The notes: generated from the letters alone by a model not told the origin. 36,565 nt of DNA from Candidatus Zhuqueibacterota bacterium (GCA_016926625.1 JAFGOE010000007.1:1-36565); one strand, 5' to 3'. Positions 8,703 to 17,415 are shown, counted from the first letter of the stretch. Translations and numbers: made by a program.

Positions 8703-8780
8703 TGTTACCCGTCACCACGATGTGAACATTTAAATTGACAGCAATCGGATCTTCAAACATAGTATTCAGGAGAATCAATC

Positions 8781-9284
8781 ATGAAGAAAATGACGGAAAA
8801 TGCACTGAAGGATGCGTTCGCGGGTGAATCGATGGCACATATGAAGTACATCATATTCAGCGATATCGCCGAGAAAGAAGGTTACCCGAATCTGGCACGA
8901 TTATGGCGAGCCATCGCTTACGCAGAGCAGGTACATGCGACAAATCACGCACGAACTCTGGGATATATTAAAAAAACGGTGGACAATCTGCAAACGGGTA
9001 TCGACGGTGAGACGTTCGAAGTCGAAGAAATGTATCCTGCTTACGACGCGATAGCCACCTTGCAGGGCGAAAAAAATGCTGAAAAATCGATCCTTTATGC
9101 GATCGAGGCTGAGAAAATTCATGCGCAAATGTATAGCGACGCGAAAAAAGAGGTTGAAAGAAATAAAGACATCGATATATCCGATGTTTACATATGCCCT
9201 GTATGTGGATACACCTGCATCGGTGATCCTCCGGAAAAATGTCCGGTTTGCAATGTACCGAAGTCAAGGTTCATAAAATTCTAA
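8781..9284 (+). CDS. rbr: Rubrerythrin (NADH/rubredoxin-dependent peroxidase)
   Basis: A 167-residue cytoplasmic protein with a ferritin-like diiron domain followed by a rubredoxin-type Fe(SCys)4 domain. Diiron ligands visible are E16, E49, H52, E82 or E83, E109 and H114. The rubredoxin cysteines are C139, C142, C154 and C157 in ICPVCGYTC and KCPVCNVP. It reduces hydrogen peroxide in anaerobes and microaerophiles. CAGGAGA lies just before the ATG. It is 78 bases after the ferritin gene. The shortened spacing in the rubredoxin loop is normal for rubrerythrin. It likely works with the desulfoferrodoxin next door, which makes peroxide from superoxide. Confidence 0.95.
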   Translation: MKKMTENALKDAFAGESMAHMKYIIFSDIAEKEGYPNLARLWRAIAYAEQVHATNHARTLGYIKKTVDNLQTGIDGETFEVEEMYPAYDAIATLQGEKNAEKSILYAIEAEKIHAQMYSDAKKEVERNKDIDISDVYICPVCGYTCIGDPPEKCPVCNVPKSRFIKF

Positions 9285-9344
9285 GATTACAGGAATCCCA
9301 TATTTGCAAAAGCGTATCAACCCTGTGCCTGATCAATAGGAGGT

Positions 9345-9373
9345 TTGACCATTGTACAATCATCTATGATAAT
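9345..9373 (+). promoter_or_regulatory. Sigma-70-like promoter for desulfoferrodoxin, with a palindrome in the spacer
   Basis: TTGACC (9345-9350) and GATAAT (9368-9373) are separated by 17 bases. The spacer begins with the perfect 10-bp palindrome ATTGTACAAT (9351-9360), a plausible operator. Downstream at about 9401-9417 there is a shorter inverted repeat, ATCGTG and CACGAT with a 5-base gap, inside the leader. The regulator is unknown. Confidence 0.5.
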
Positions 9374-9443
9374 TTATGTAAAATATAGTATATGTCGTAC
9401 ATCGTGAGGTGCACGATTAAAATGGATGAAAAGGAGTTATATA

Positions 9444-9818
9444 ATGACTGAAGTGAATCAAATTTACAAGTGTGACATTTGCGGCAATATCGTCGAAGTC
9501 CTGATAGCCGGTAAGGGTCAATTGGTCTGCTGCGGCGAACCGATGAAACTTCTGACAGAAAACACGGTCGATGCGGCAACGGAAAAACATGTACCCGTCA
9601 TCGAAAAAAGCGACGATTCAATCACCGTAAAAGTAGGCAGCGTGGCCCACCCGATGGAGGAAAAACATTACATACAATTTATTGAACTGTTTGCTGATGG
9701 TAAAATTTACCGCCACTATCTGAAACCAGGCCAGAATCCTCAGGTTACGTTCCCAGTTCGTGCCAAGGAAGTCAGTGCCAGAGAATATTGCAACATACAC
9801 GGATTGTGGAAAGCGTAA
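9444..9818 (+). CDS. dfx: Desulfoferrodoxin (class II superoxide reductase)
   Basis: A 124-residue two-domain superoxide reductase. The start at 9444 ([10 protein letters not shown]) is chosen because it matches the family N-terminus and AAAGGAG precedes it; an in-frame ATG at 9426 would overlap that site. Centre I is the desulforedoxin-type FeCys4 site with C10, C13, C29 and C30. Centre II, the catalytic Fe(His)4Cys site, has E47-K48-H49, H69, H75, C116 and H119. It reduces superoxide to peroxide without making oxygen, and peroxide would then go to rubrerythrin. It has its own promoter. It is complete and canonical. Confidence 0.95.
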   Translation: MTEVNQIYKCDICGNIVEVLIAGKGQLVCCGEPMKLLTENTVDAATEKHVPVIEKSDDSITVKVGSVAHPMEEKHYIQFIELFADGKIYRHYLKPGQNPQVTFPVRAKEVSAREYCNIHGLWKA

Positions 9819-9898
9819 CCATTTAATGACACAATTCAAGTTATTGAATTTGGTCAGAATACAGAAAAAGACATTTTTAAGCAGCATCTGATATTTCC

Positions 9899-9943
9899 CG
9901 GATCCAATGATCATCGGGCTCAGAGATCATTGGATCCGTTTAT
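9899..9943 (+). terminator. Perfect 14-bp hairpin after desulfoferrodoxin, likely terminator
   Basis: The arms at 9899-9912 and 9925-9938 (left arm CGGATCCAATGATC) are exact reverse complements with a 12-base loop, followed by TTTATC. The T-tract is short, so termination may be imperfect. It sits 80 bases after the dfx stop and before the glgX promoter, as expected for the end of the oxygen-stress cluster. Confidence 0.55.
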
Positions 9944-9989
9944 CACAATCGATATCGCGGGTTAGACGATGGTAAGGTGAATTTTATCA

Positions 9990-10018
9990 TTGACTATGAA
10001 ATCTGTTATCGTTATATT
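9990..10018 (+). promoter_or_regulatory. Sigma-70-like promoter for the debranching enzyme gene
   Basis: TTGACT (9990-9995) and TATATT (10013-10018) with a 17-base spacer, the same pair of boxes as at 8061 and 19194. The distance to the GTG start at 10056 is 37 bases, a sensible leader. It probably also serves the K+ channel and PsiE-like genes downstream. Confidence 0.55.
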
Positions 10019-10055
10019 ATTACCATAATTGACACATAATATAAGGTACCTCATC

Positions 10056-12200
10056 GTGCCTCTTCAATCTATGGATTACGAACTACGCCACTCCACATCC
10101 AAAGGAATAAGCTCCGGAACGCCTTCTCCCTTAGGGGCCTCTCTCACAAAAAAAGGTGTCAACTTTGCAGTCTACTCCAAATACGCGGATCAAATATTTC
10201 TATTGCTGTTTGATAAATCGAACGATCGCATTCCTACGGATATCATCCAACTGAAAAAGACGAGACTTCACATCTGGCACGCTGAAGTCACTGGTATCGG
10301 GGCAGGTCAACTCTATGCCTATAAGGCCGTGGGCAGATACGAACCGCAACAAGGTTTTCGATTTAATGAAAATAAGTTGTTAATCGATCCTTATGCGAAA
10401 GCATTGACCGGGAAACATGGCAAAGAAGAACATTTGTTAGTCCCTTTCGATCCCCGAAAGGGCAAAAAAGAGCTGATTAAGAGTAGTCTGGACGACTCTG
10501 ATATCGTTCCTAAATCGGTAGTCGTTGACGATTCATTCGATTGGCAGAGCGACAGACATCCGCGTATACCGCTGGATCGTCTCATCGTTTACGAAACGCA
10601 TCTCAAAGGGTTCACGGCCCATGCGTCATCGCATGTGCGACATCCAGGCACCTATACCGGTTTCATTAAAAAGATACCCTATCTCATCGAACTCGGCGTG
10701 AATGCAGTGGAATTACTTCCTGTTCACGATTTTTATATTCGGAGATTTTTGCGGGAGAAGGGGCTAACTGAATATTGGGGCTATAATTCGATCGCCTACT
10801 TTTCACCCGAGTGGAGCTATAGTACAAAATCTCATCCAGGGTGTCAGGTCAATGAATTCAAGACGCTCGTTCGAGAACTTCATAAGGCAGGCATCGAGAT
10901 CATCCTCGATGTAGTATACAACCACAGCGGAGAAGGCAATGAACTAGGACCCACGCTCTGTTTTCGTGGAATCGATAATCAGAGCTACTACCTACTGCGC
11001 GGCGACGAAAAAGAACCTTATCGCTATTATGTCAATGACACCGGTTGCGGCAATACAGTCAATATCGATAACAAGATGGTGCGAACGCTGGTCCTGGATT
11101 CATTGCGCTACTGGGTGAAGGAGATGCATGTGGACGGTTTTCGCTTTGATCTGGCGACAGTTCTCGGCCGGCACAAAGGGAAATTCAGCAAGGATGCTCC
11201 GTTTTTCAATGAAATCAGCAGAGATCCTGTTTTATCCGGAATAAAATTGATTGCTGAGCCATGGGACATGGTCACTTACGAGTTAGGCAACTTTCCGATC
11301 GGTTGGTGCGAGTGGAACGATAAATTCAGGGACACGGTTCGCTTGTTCAACCGCGGCGAAAATGGCCAGCTACGAGACCTCGCTTATCGGTTGACGGGCT
11401 CCTCTGACCTGTTTAACGACGATGGCAGAAGGCCTAATCATAGCATTAATTTTATCACCGCGCACGATGGCTTTACCCTGTACGACCTCTATTCCTACAA
11501 TCAAAAACATAATGATATGAATCACGAGGATAATCGTGATGGGTCAGATCATAACCATTCCTGGAACTGTGGCGTAGAAGGACCGAGCAACGATCCGAAC
11601 GTTACTAAACTTAGAAGAAAAATGATCAAGAATGCACTCTGTCTGCTCCTGCTATCATCAGGGACGCCCATGATTCTCGGGGGTGATGAGTTTTGCCGGA
11701 CAAAAAGAGGGAATAATAACTCGTACGCCCAGGACAATGAGATCAACTGGATCGATTGGTCTTTTAGAAAAAAGAACTCCGAAATTTTCGAGTTTTGTCA
11801 GCATTTAATCGATTTCCGAAAAGAACATGCCATCTTACGACGGGAAATATTCTTCTCCGGGAAAGACGAAGATCTGGACCAGATCCCGGACATTCAATGG
11901 TTCGATAAAAATCTGAATCCGATCAACTGGCATGACGATTCGATCAAACTATTCGCATACCAGCTCGATGGAAGTGAAAGCGTGACCGCATTAGGTAACT
12001 ATCACCTATTTTTTATTCTAAACTCAGAATCAGAATCGCAGACCGTACACCTTCCCTATCATCCGGGTATGCACTGGCACGTTATTATCGATACGAGCAA
12101 ACGGCAAGGTCATGACTTCAAGCTTCTCTCTGACTCCGAAATAGTAGCCGAAACGATGAACGTAGCCGACCATAGTATCATTGTATTAATCGGGATCTAA
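10056..12200 (+). CDS. glgX: Glycogen debranching enzyme / isoamylase (GlgX/TreX type)
   Basis: A GH13 alpha-1,6-glucosidase that removes branches from glycogen in the cytoplasm. The likely start is GTG 10056 (714 residues), with AAGG nine bases upstream; ATG 10071 is the alternative and lacks a ribosome site. An N-terminal CBM48-like domain (about 20-120) precedes the catalytic barrel. Catalytic residues are D365 (nucleophile, in GFRFDLAT), E401 (acid/base, in IAEPWDM) and D471 (in TAHDGF). The VVYNHSGEGNELGPT stretch is typical of this subfamily. Length agrees with GlgX and TreX. Followed within 20 bases by the K+ channel gene. No glgA, glgB or glgP is nearby, so it is detached from a glycogen operon. 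Confidence 0.93.
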   Translation: MPLQSMDYELRHSTSKGISSGTPSPLGASLTKKGVNFAVYSKYADQIFLLLFDKSNDRIPTDIIQLKKTRLHIWHAEVTGIGAGQLYAYKAVGRYEPQQGFRFNENKLLIDPYAKALTGKHGKEEHLLVPFDPRKGKKELIKSSLDDSDIVPKSVVVDDSFDWQSDRHPRIPLDRLIVYETHLKGFTAHASSHVRHPGTYTGFIKKIPYLIELGVNAVELLPVHDFYIRRFLREKGLTEYWGYNSIAYFSPEWSYSTKSHPGCQVNEFKTLVRELHKAGIEIILDVVYNHSGEGNELGPTLCFRGIDNQSYYLLRGDEKEPYRYYVNDTGCGNTVNIDNKMVRTLVLDSLRYWVKEMHVDGFRFDLATVLGRHKGKFSKDAPFFNEISRDPVLSGIKLIAEPWDMVTYELGNFPIGWCEWNDKFRDTVRLFNRGENGQLRDLAYRLTGSSDLFNDDGRRPNHSINFITAHDGFTLYDLYSYNQKHNDMNHEDNRDGSDHNHSWNCGVEGPSNDPNVTKLRRKMIKNALCLLLLSSGTPMILGGDEFCRTKRGNNNSYAQDNEINWIDWSFRKKNSEIFEFCQHLIDFRKEHAILRREIFFSGKDEDLDQIPDIQWFDKNLNPINWHDDSIKLFAYQLDGSESVTALGNYHLFFILNSESESQTVHLPYHPGMHWHVIIDTSKRQGHDFKLLSDSEIVAETMNVADHSIIVLIGI

Positions 12201-12219
12201 TCAAGCTAAATACAACATC

Positions 12220-13044
12220 ATGAACAAAAAATCTAAACAACAAGGTAAAAGCTCCTGGCGTGAAACGATTCACACGATTATTTTCGAAGCCGACACTCCG
12301 GGGGGTAAATTATTCGATGTCGTTTTAATCATCTTTATTCTTCTCAGCGTTGTCGTCGTGATGCTGGACAGCATCACAAAATTTCAACTTGCGCACAAAT
12401 CGGCTTTGTATTATCTGGAATGGTTTTTCACCATCGTCTTCACGATAGAATACCTGTTCCGTATTATTTCAGTCAGACATCCCAGTACCTATATTTATAG
12501 TTTTTATGGAGTCATTGATCTGCTGGCAATCATCCCTACCTATGCCAGCCTGATCTTCCCCGGGACACATTATTTTTTAGTTGTCAGACTGCTGAGAATC
12601 ATGCGAATATTCAGGGTGATGAAGTTTGTACAATATGTATCAGAAGCCAAACTTTTGATGAATGCCATAAAAGCGAGTCGGCGTAAAATATTTGTCTTCC
12701 TATTAGCCGTCATCACAATTCTCATCATCCTGGGTTCCATCATGTACGTCATTGAAGGACCTGAAAACGGATTCACCAGCATTCCAACGGCCGTATACTG
12801 GGCGATCATTACATTTACCACCGTCGGTTACGGTGATATCACTCCGCAAACGAGTATTGGTCAAGCCATCTCAGCCATCGTCATGATACTGGGTTACAGC
12901 ATCATCGTAGTTCCGACCGGACTGGTCACAGTAGAACTATCTCGCGCTGAGAAACCCATCTCCACACAAGTATGTCCGGAATGTGGTGCCGAAGGTCATG
13001 ATGCCGATGCAGTCTATTGCAAATATTGTGGTTCAAAACTCTAA
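12220..13044 (+). CDS. Voltage-gated potassium channel with C-terminal zinc ribbon
   Basis: A 274-residue six-helix cation channel subunit. S1-S4 span about 32-138. S4 carries arginines every third residue (R123, R126, R129, R132) in VVRLLRIMRIFRVMKF, so voltage sensing is expected. The pore loop has the potassium filter TVGYGD (201-206). After S6 there is a short cytoplasmic tail with a zinc ribbon, CPEC (C252, C255) and CKYC (C267, C270). The ribbon may aid tetramer assembly or sense metal or redox state; this is inference. It starts 19 bases after glgX, and the PsiE-like gene follows 19 bases later, suggesting an operon. Confidence 0.9.
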   Translation: MNKKSKQQGKSSWRETIHTIIFEADTPGGKLFDVVLIIFILLSVVVVMLDSITKFQLAHKSALYYLEWFFTIVFTIEYLFRIISVRHPSTYIYSFYGVIDLLAIIPTYASLIFPGTHYFLVVRLLRIMRIFRVMKFVQYVSEAKLLMNAIKASRRKIFVFLLAVITILIILGSIMYVIEGPENGFTSIPTAVYWAIITFTTVGYGDITPQTSIGQAISAIVMILGYSIIVVPTGLVTVELSRAEKPISTQVCPECGAEGHDADAVYCKYCGSKL

Positions 13045-13063
13045 CCGATCGAGGTGAACCTGA

Positions 13064-13501
13064 ATGGAGTTAAAAAAACAATTCGATTTAATCTTTAAAA
13101 ATGCCGAATATATCATCTATTTACTGGTCGGTGTGTTGCTCATCATCACTGCATTTTATATTCTTTTCCAGTCACTCATTACGATCATCGACGAATTCGC
13201 CGATGCCGAATATATCCACGCCGTGCTTCACATGATCGACAGAATTCTATTGACCATGATGATTGTAGAAATACTGTACACCGTGAGAGTCTCACTCAAA
13301 TCACATTCATTATGTGCGGAGCCGTTTCTTATCGTCGGTCTGATTGCGGCCATCAGAAGAATTTTATTGATCAGCGTCGAAAGTGCCTATTTGCTCGAAA
13401 AATTCAAATATCACATCATCGAGATCGGCGTATTAGGCGTGATCATATTTATATTCGTGTGCTCGATCGTGATGCTGAGAAAAGAAAAGCAGTCGCTCTA
13501 G
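13064..13501 (+). CDS. PsiE-like small membrane protein
   Basis: A 145-residue inner-membrane protein with four hydrophobic helices (about 17-40, 55-75, 85-105 and 115-138). The pattern IHAVLHMIDRILLTMMIVEILYTV and the following PFLIVGLIAAIRRILL (each part quoted short of its full helix) match the phosphate-starvation-inducible E (PsiE) family, of which the function is not established. GAGGTG precedes the ATG. It is 19 bases after the K+ channel gene on the same strand, which suggests a shared role at the membrane, perhaps as a channel partner. Family assignment is from sequence pattern, function unknown. Confidence 0.75.
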   Translation: MELKKQFDLIFKNAEYIIYLLVGVLLIITAFYILFQSLITIIDEFADAEYIHAVLHMIDRILLTMMIVEILYTVRVSLKSHSLCAEPFLIVGLIAAIRRILLISVESAYLLEKFKYHIIEIGVLGVIIFIFVCSIVMLRKEKQSL

Positions 13502-13675
13502 ATCTTAAACGAAACCATCAAGCAAGCATTGATACTGAAGCTCGTCCGAGGAATTACACGGCATTGTGAATTGAAATTTAGTATTATCAGACGTTCTCAC
13601 GTTTTTTTATGTTGAATAGCTGCTCACATCTGATGATACAAACGATTCTAATCATTTAACGATGTGGAGAATCAT

Positions 13676-14755
13676 ATGGAAACATTGACGTTAATCCCCA
13701 CTCCTGATTCCATTCCTGCCCCCGCGTGGTTTTTTCAAGTACTTAACATACTCACCTTTCTCATTCACATTCTTTTCGTGAATATTATACTCGGTGGCAG
13801 CATTCTAATCTTGATGTCGAGATTGACCAGAACTGATCCCCCGCTTGATCAGAGCCTTCATGGTGTCATCGCACCTAAAATTCCGACCACATTTGCATTG
13901 GCTATCAATTTCGGAGTCGCCCCCCTGCTGTTTATACAAGTCATCTACGGTCAATTCATTTACACCAGTTCTGTCCTGATGGCAGTGTACTGGATACTCG
14001 TAATACCCTTGTTGATCATTGCCTATTATGGGGCCTATATCCATATTAAAAATTATAGCAAAGCACGAACCTTGTCCGTCGTTTCGCTTATGGTAACCAC
14101 ACTCATCCTGCTTTACATCGCTTTCGTCTATGTCAATAATATGACGCTCATGATGCAGCCAGATAAATGGGCATCCTATTTTCAAGATCGAGGGGGTACC
14201 TTACTGAATGCCGCTGATCCTTCATTCTTACCTCGATACCTGCACTTCATCGTCGCGTCGGTTGCTATCAGTGGTTTGTTTATCGCCCTGGTCTGGTATC
14301 TACGTTCGAGAAACACAGCGGCGGAAGCCGGCGAAAAAATTAATTCCGGACTCAAAATCTACGCGATCGGGACGAGCGTTCAGGTAGTAGTCGGTTTCTG
14401 GTACCTCTTATCACTTCCTCGTGACCTAATGCTTTCGTTTATGGGAGGAAATATGGTCTATACGATCATCCTTGCAGCCGGCATTGTACTGGCCATGGGT
14501 TCGATCATCACCGGATTTCTGAAAAATTTAAAAGCGACACTCATTCAACTGGGCATCTTAATTACGATAATGGTTATCACGCGCGCGAATTTGCGAACGC
14601 TTTATCTCGCCGACTACTTTAAACTCAATCAGTTGACGCTGAAGCCTCAAACTGATGTGATGATATTATTCTTATTGGTATTTATCATAGGACTCGTCGC
14701 CGTGGGCTATATGATCAAGATAGCAAACAGCGCTCCGGAAAGGAGGAAAGCCTGA
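13676..14755 (+). CDS. Polytopic membrane subunit, CydA-like fold, partner of the octaheme protein
   Basis: A 359-residue protein with about nine hydrophobic helices and no CxxCH. The ATG at 13676 follows GGAGA; a GTG at 13664 lies before that site. It resembles cytochrome bd-type subunit I in style, and it resembles the first about 300 residues of the next protein: GFWYLLSLP here versus GAWYLFSIP there, and the shared pattern N-x-M-x-x-M-x-P-x-KW followed by NP/DPxFLP and an xxGLF helix. The gene pair thus encodes two related membrane subunits, possibly a pseudo-symmetric heterodimer. The first histidine-bearing helix (HILFVNIILGGS) may hold a haem. Its last base overlaps the ATG of the next gene, so translation is coupled. 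Substrate unknown; quinol oxidation is inferred. Confidence 0.72.
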   Translation: METLTLIPTPDSIPAPAWFFQVLNILTFLIHILFVNIILGGSILILMSRLTRTDPPLDQSLHGVIAPKIPTTFALAINFGVAPLLFIQVIYGQFIYTSSVLMAVYWILVIPLLIIAYYGAYIHIKNYSKARTLSVVSLMVTTLILLYIAFVYVNNMTLMMQPDKWASYFQDRGGTLLNAADPSFLPRYLHFIVASVAISGLFIALVWYLRSRNTAAEAGEKINSGLKIYAIGTSVQVVVGFWYLLSLPRDLMLSFMGGNMVYTIILAAGIVLAMGSIITGFLKNLKATLIQLGILITIMVITRANLRTLYLADYFKLNQLTLKPQTDVMILFLLVFIIGLVAVGYMIKIANSAPERRKA

Positions 14756-17415
14756 TGAATTATCCATATTGGGATCTACCACAGATTGGCGGTGCATCGT
14801 TGATTGCACTCATCTCTATCGTCCATGTTTACGTTGCTCATCTGGCTGTAGGCGGTGGTGCGTTTATCTGGTTGACCGATCTTAAGGGTGCTCGTGAGAA
14901 AAACGTTAAGATCCATCAATACATTCGTAAATACACCTGGTTCTTCCTGCTCCTCACCATGATATTCGGCGGTGTCACTGGCGTGGGAATTTGGTTTATC
15001 ATCGCGCTTGTCCATCCGTCAGCGACTTCTTCTCTCATACACTACTTCGTGTTCGGGTGGGCAATCGAGTGGGTATTCTTTCTCGGGGAAATCACGGCGT
15101 TACTCGTGTATCACTATAAATTTGATCAATTGAGCCACAGAAACAGACACCGGGTCGCGTTCCTGTATTTCCTCTTTGCCTGGTTGAGCCTTTTCATTAT
15201 CAATGGCATTCTCTCATTTATGCTCACACCGGGTAAATGGCTGGTGACTCAAAATTTCTGGCACGGTTTCCTGAATCCGACCTTCCTCCCATCTCTTTTA
15301 TTCCGTACAAGCGCCGCCGCCATGATCGCCGGTCTATTCGGATACGTCACTGTCGTATTCGAACAAGGAGCAAGTTTTCGCCGTACCATGCTCAGATATT
15401 GCAGCAAATGGACGCTCTTTCCGTTTCTGGGTCTCGTAATATTCGGAGCCTGGTATCTGTTCTCAATCCCCAAGCATATCAGCACGATCACGTTCAACTT
15501 CAACCCACAGACCATTCCTTTTGTGTACACTCTGCTGATAAGCAGTATCTTAATATTCATCGGCGGAATTGCAGCACTGTTGAAGGCGAAACAATCGACT
15601 CAAAAAATGCTGACGTTCGTACTGGTGATCATCGGTTTAGCCTGGATGGGCGGGTTTGAATATGTCAGAGAGATAGCCAGAAAACCGTACGTTATCAACG
15701 ATTTTATGTTTTCAACATCGGTACTGAAATCGGATGTCGATCAAATCAATCAAACGGGACTTTTGAAATACGCCAAATGGTCGAAGATAAAAGAGATAAA
15801 CGACGAGAACAGAATTGAAGCCGGATCTGAACTGTTCAGACTACAATGCTCAGGTTGCCATACCATTAATGGTATACGTAATGATATCATCCCTCGCACC
15901 CATATGTTCACTTACATGGGTATGCTGGCGCAGCTCGATGGGCAGGGGAAAGTATTAAAATATATGCCGCGAGTACTCGGGACTGAAGAGGAGAAAAAAG
16001 CATTAGCTGCCTACATCGTCCTGGAATTGAATGATAAAGAACTCATCGAAAACCCTGAACCGTCTAAGCCCATCATCCCTGAAACCACGGCGATCCCTCC
16101 GTTTAACAGCAGGACCGATCAGTACGTCCTCCTGGTCTGGAACGATCTGGGGATGCATTGTATATCCGACTCGGATCCATGGTTTGTCATCTTGCCACCG
16201 GCTAATACCCTGGAAGCACAGTTGATTCGGCGGGGCACGCGACCGGAAATAGTAACAGACGGGGTTGAGATTACCTATGCGGTTCAGAAAGGATTCGAGA
16301 ATCCCTCGAAGCACGTCGATTTCTGGGAATACGCCGATCGAATATTTGGAGCAAAGTTAGGGAAGGATACAGGCCTCGCAGGCACCGGCATGTCCGGCGC
16401 GTTTGAACTCGATGACTATACGGCAACTTTCGTCGCCGAAAAGATACCCGTAGTACCCTATTCCGATAATGGTACGTATCAGCCGTATCCGATTTTCGAT
16501 ATCGAAGCACGAGAAACCGAAAGCGGGGAATTACTGGCTGCGACGAAAGTCGTTGCCCCCGTCTCCACGGAAATGGGCTGCCGCAACTGTCACGGTGGGG
16601 ATTGGCGCTGGAACAACACATCCGGATTGAGCGAAGAAACCGCGATAAACATTTTAAAAGCACACGATCGAATCAACCGAACAGATCTATACGATCAGGC
16701 CAGGAAAGGGAAACCTCAACTGTGTCAAAATTGCCATGCAGATCCGGCCATGGGCGCCGCCGGAAAAGCGGATCTGCTCAACCTGTCGGCTGCTCTTCAC
16801 GGATGGCATGCACATTACCTGGCGAAAGAAGGCGCCGAAGCCTGTATGCTCTGCCACCCATCGCATCCGACTGGCAATACGCGTTGCAGCAGAAGCGTGC
16901 ATGTTAAAAAAGGGATCAAATGTACCGATTGTCATGGCAATTTTGCCGATCACGCTATCGCGTTGCTAAAAGATCAACAGGGCCGCCGCTCAGCCGAACT
17001 GTTACTGGAAGCATTAGAAGCGACTCAAGTTGCTTCAAAAGAGGAGATAAATCCTCGAACTCCATGGCTGAAATTACCCGATTGCCTCTCCTGCCATGTC
17101 GACTACGATAAACCGGGTGAACATCCCAGCTCGTTCAATAAGTGGACGCCAGGACCTTACGCCCTCTATCGAAACAGGACTGATCGAAGCGGAACTCGCT
17201 GCACCGCATGCCATGGTTCACCGCATGCCGAATACCCGGCAACCAATGCATACGGACCCAACCGGGATAACATTCAACCAATGCAATACACCGGTGAACC
17301 TTATCCTATCGGTTCGAATGAAAAATGCGAGGTGTGCCATATACAGGAAATGAAGTTCGAGATTCATCATCACAATCTGCTCAAGATGTTCAGGAACAAA
17401 GTGAGTGTTCATTAA
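14755..17415 (+). CDS. CydA-like membrane domain fused to an octaheme c-type cytochrome region
   Basis: An 886-residue fusion. Residues 1-about 310 form a polytopic domain like cytochrome bd-type subunit I, with H24 and H29 in helix 1 and an EWVFFLGE segment recalling the paired glutamates of CydA. A cytochrome c domain follows with CSGCH (365-369). Next is a domain with NDLGMHC (463-469) and ILPPANTLEAQLIRRG, known to me from multihaem proteins of anaerobes. The C-terminal part holds seven more CxxCH sites, with first cysteines at 609, 657, 697, 723, 777, 816 and 858. Total eight haem c sites, all expected in the periplasm. It likely moves electrons between quinol and periplasmic haems; direction and terminal partner are unknown. 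No separate multihaem or reductase gene is adjacent. Confidence 0.85.
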   Translation: MNYPYWDLPQIGGASLIALISIVHVYVAHLAVGGGAFIWLTDLKGAREKNVKIHQYIRKYTWFFLLLTMIFGGVTGVGIWFIIALVHPSATSSLIHYFVFGWAIEWVFFLGEITALLVYHYKFDQLSHRNRHRVAFLYFLFAWLSLFIINGILSFMLTPGKWLVTQNFWHGFLNPTFLPSLLFRTSAAAMIAGLFGYVTVVFEQGASFRRTMLRYCSKWTLFPFLGLVIFGAWYLFSIPKHISTITFNFNPQTIPFVYTLLISSILIFIGGIAALLKAKQSTQKMLTFVLVIIGLAWMGGFEYVREIARKPYVINDFMFSTSVLKSDVDQINQTGLLKYAKWSKIKEINDENRIEAGSELFRLQCSGCHTINGIRNDIIPRTHMFTYMGMLAQLDGQGKVLKYMPRVLGTEEEKKALAAYIVLELNDKELIENPEPSKPIIPETTAIPPFNSRTDQYVLLVWNDLGMHCISDSDPWFVILPPANTLEAQLIRRGTRPEIVTDGVEITYAVQKGFENPSKHVDFWEYADRIFGAKLGKDTGLAGTGMSGAFELDDYTATFVAEKIPVVPYSDNGTYQPYPIFDIEARETESGELLAATKVVAPVSTEMGCRNCHGGDWRWNNTSGLSEETAINILKAHDRINRTDLYDQARKGKPQLCQNCHADPAMGAAGKADLLNLSAALHGWHAHYLAKEGAEACMLCHPSHPTGNTRCSRSVHVKKGIKCTDCHGNFADHAIALLKDQQGRRSAELLLEALEATQVASKEEINPRTPWLKLPDCLSCHVDYDKPGEHPSSFNKWTPGPYALYRNRTDRSGTRCTACHGSPHAEYPATNAYGPNRDNIQPMQYTGEPYPIGSNEKCEVCHIQEMKFEIHHHNLLKMFRNKVSVH

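Noticed and set aside
8735-8763. TTGACA-N17-CATAGT as a rubrerythrin promoter
   Set aside because: The -10 box is poor, and a transcript starting there would lose or barely include the ribosome site at 8767-8773.
13312-13569. An 85-codon frame overlapping the PsiE-like gene
   Set aside because: It is an out-of-frame reading of a membrane protein gene, with basic, histidine-rich composition typical of such shadows.
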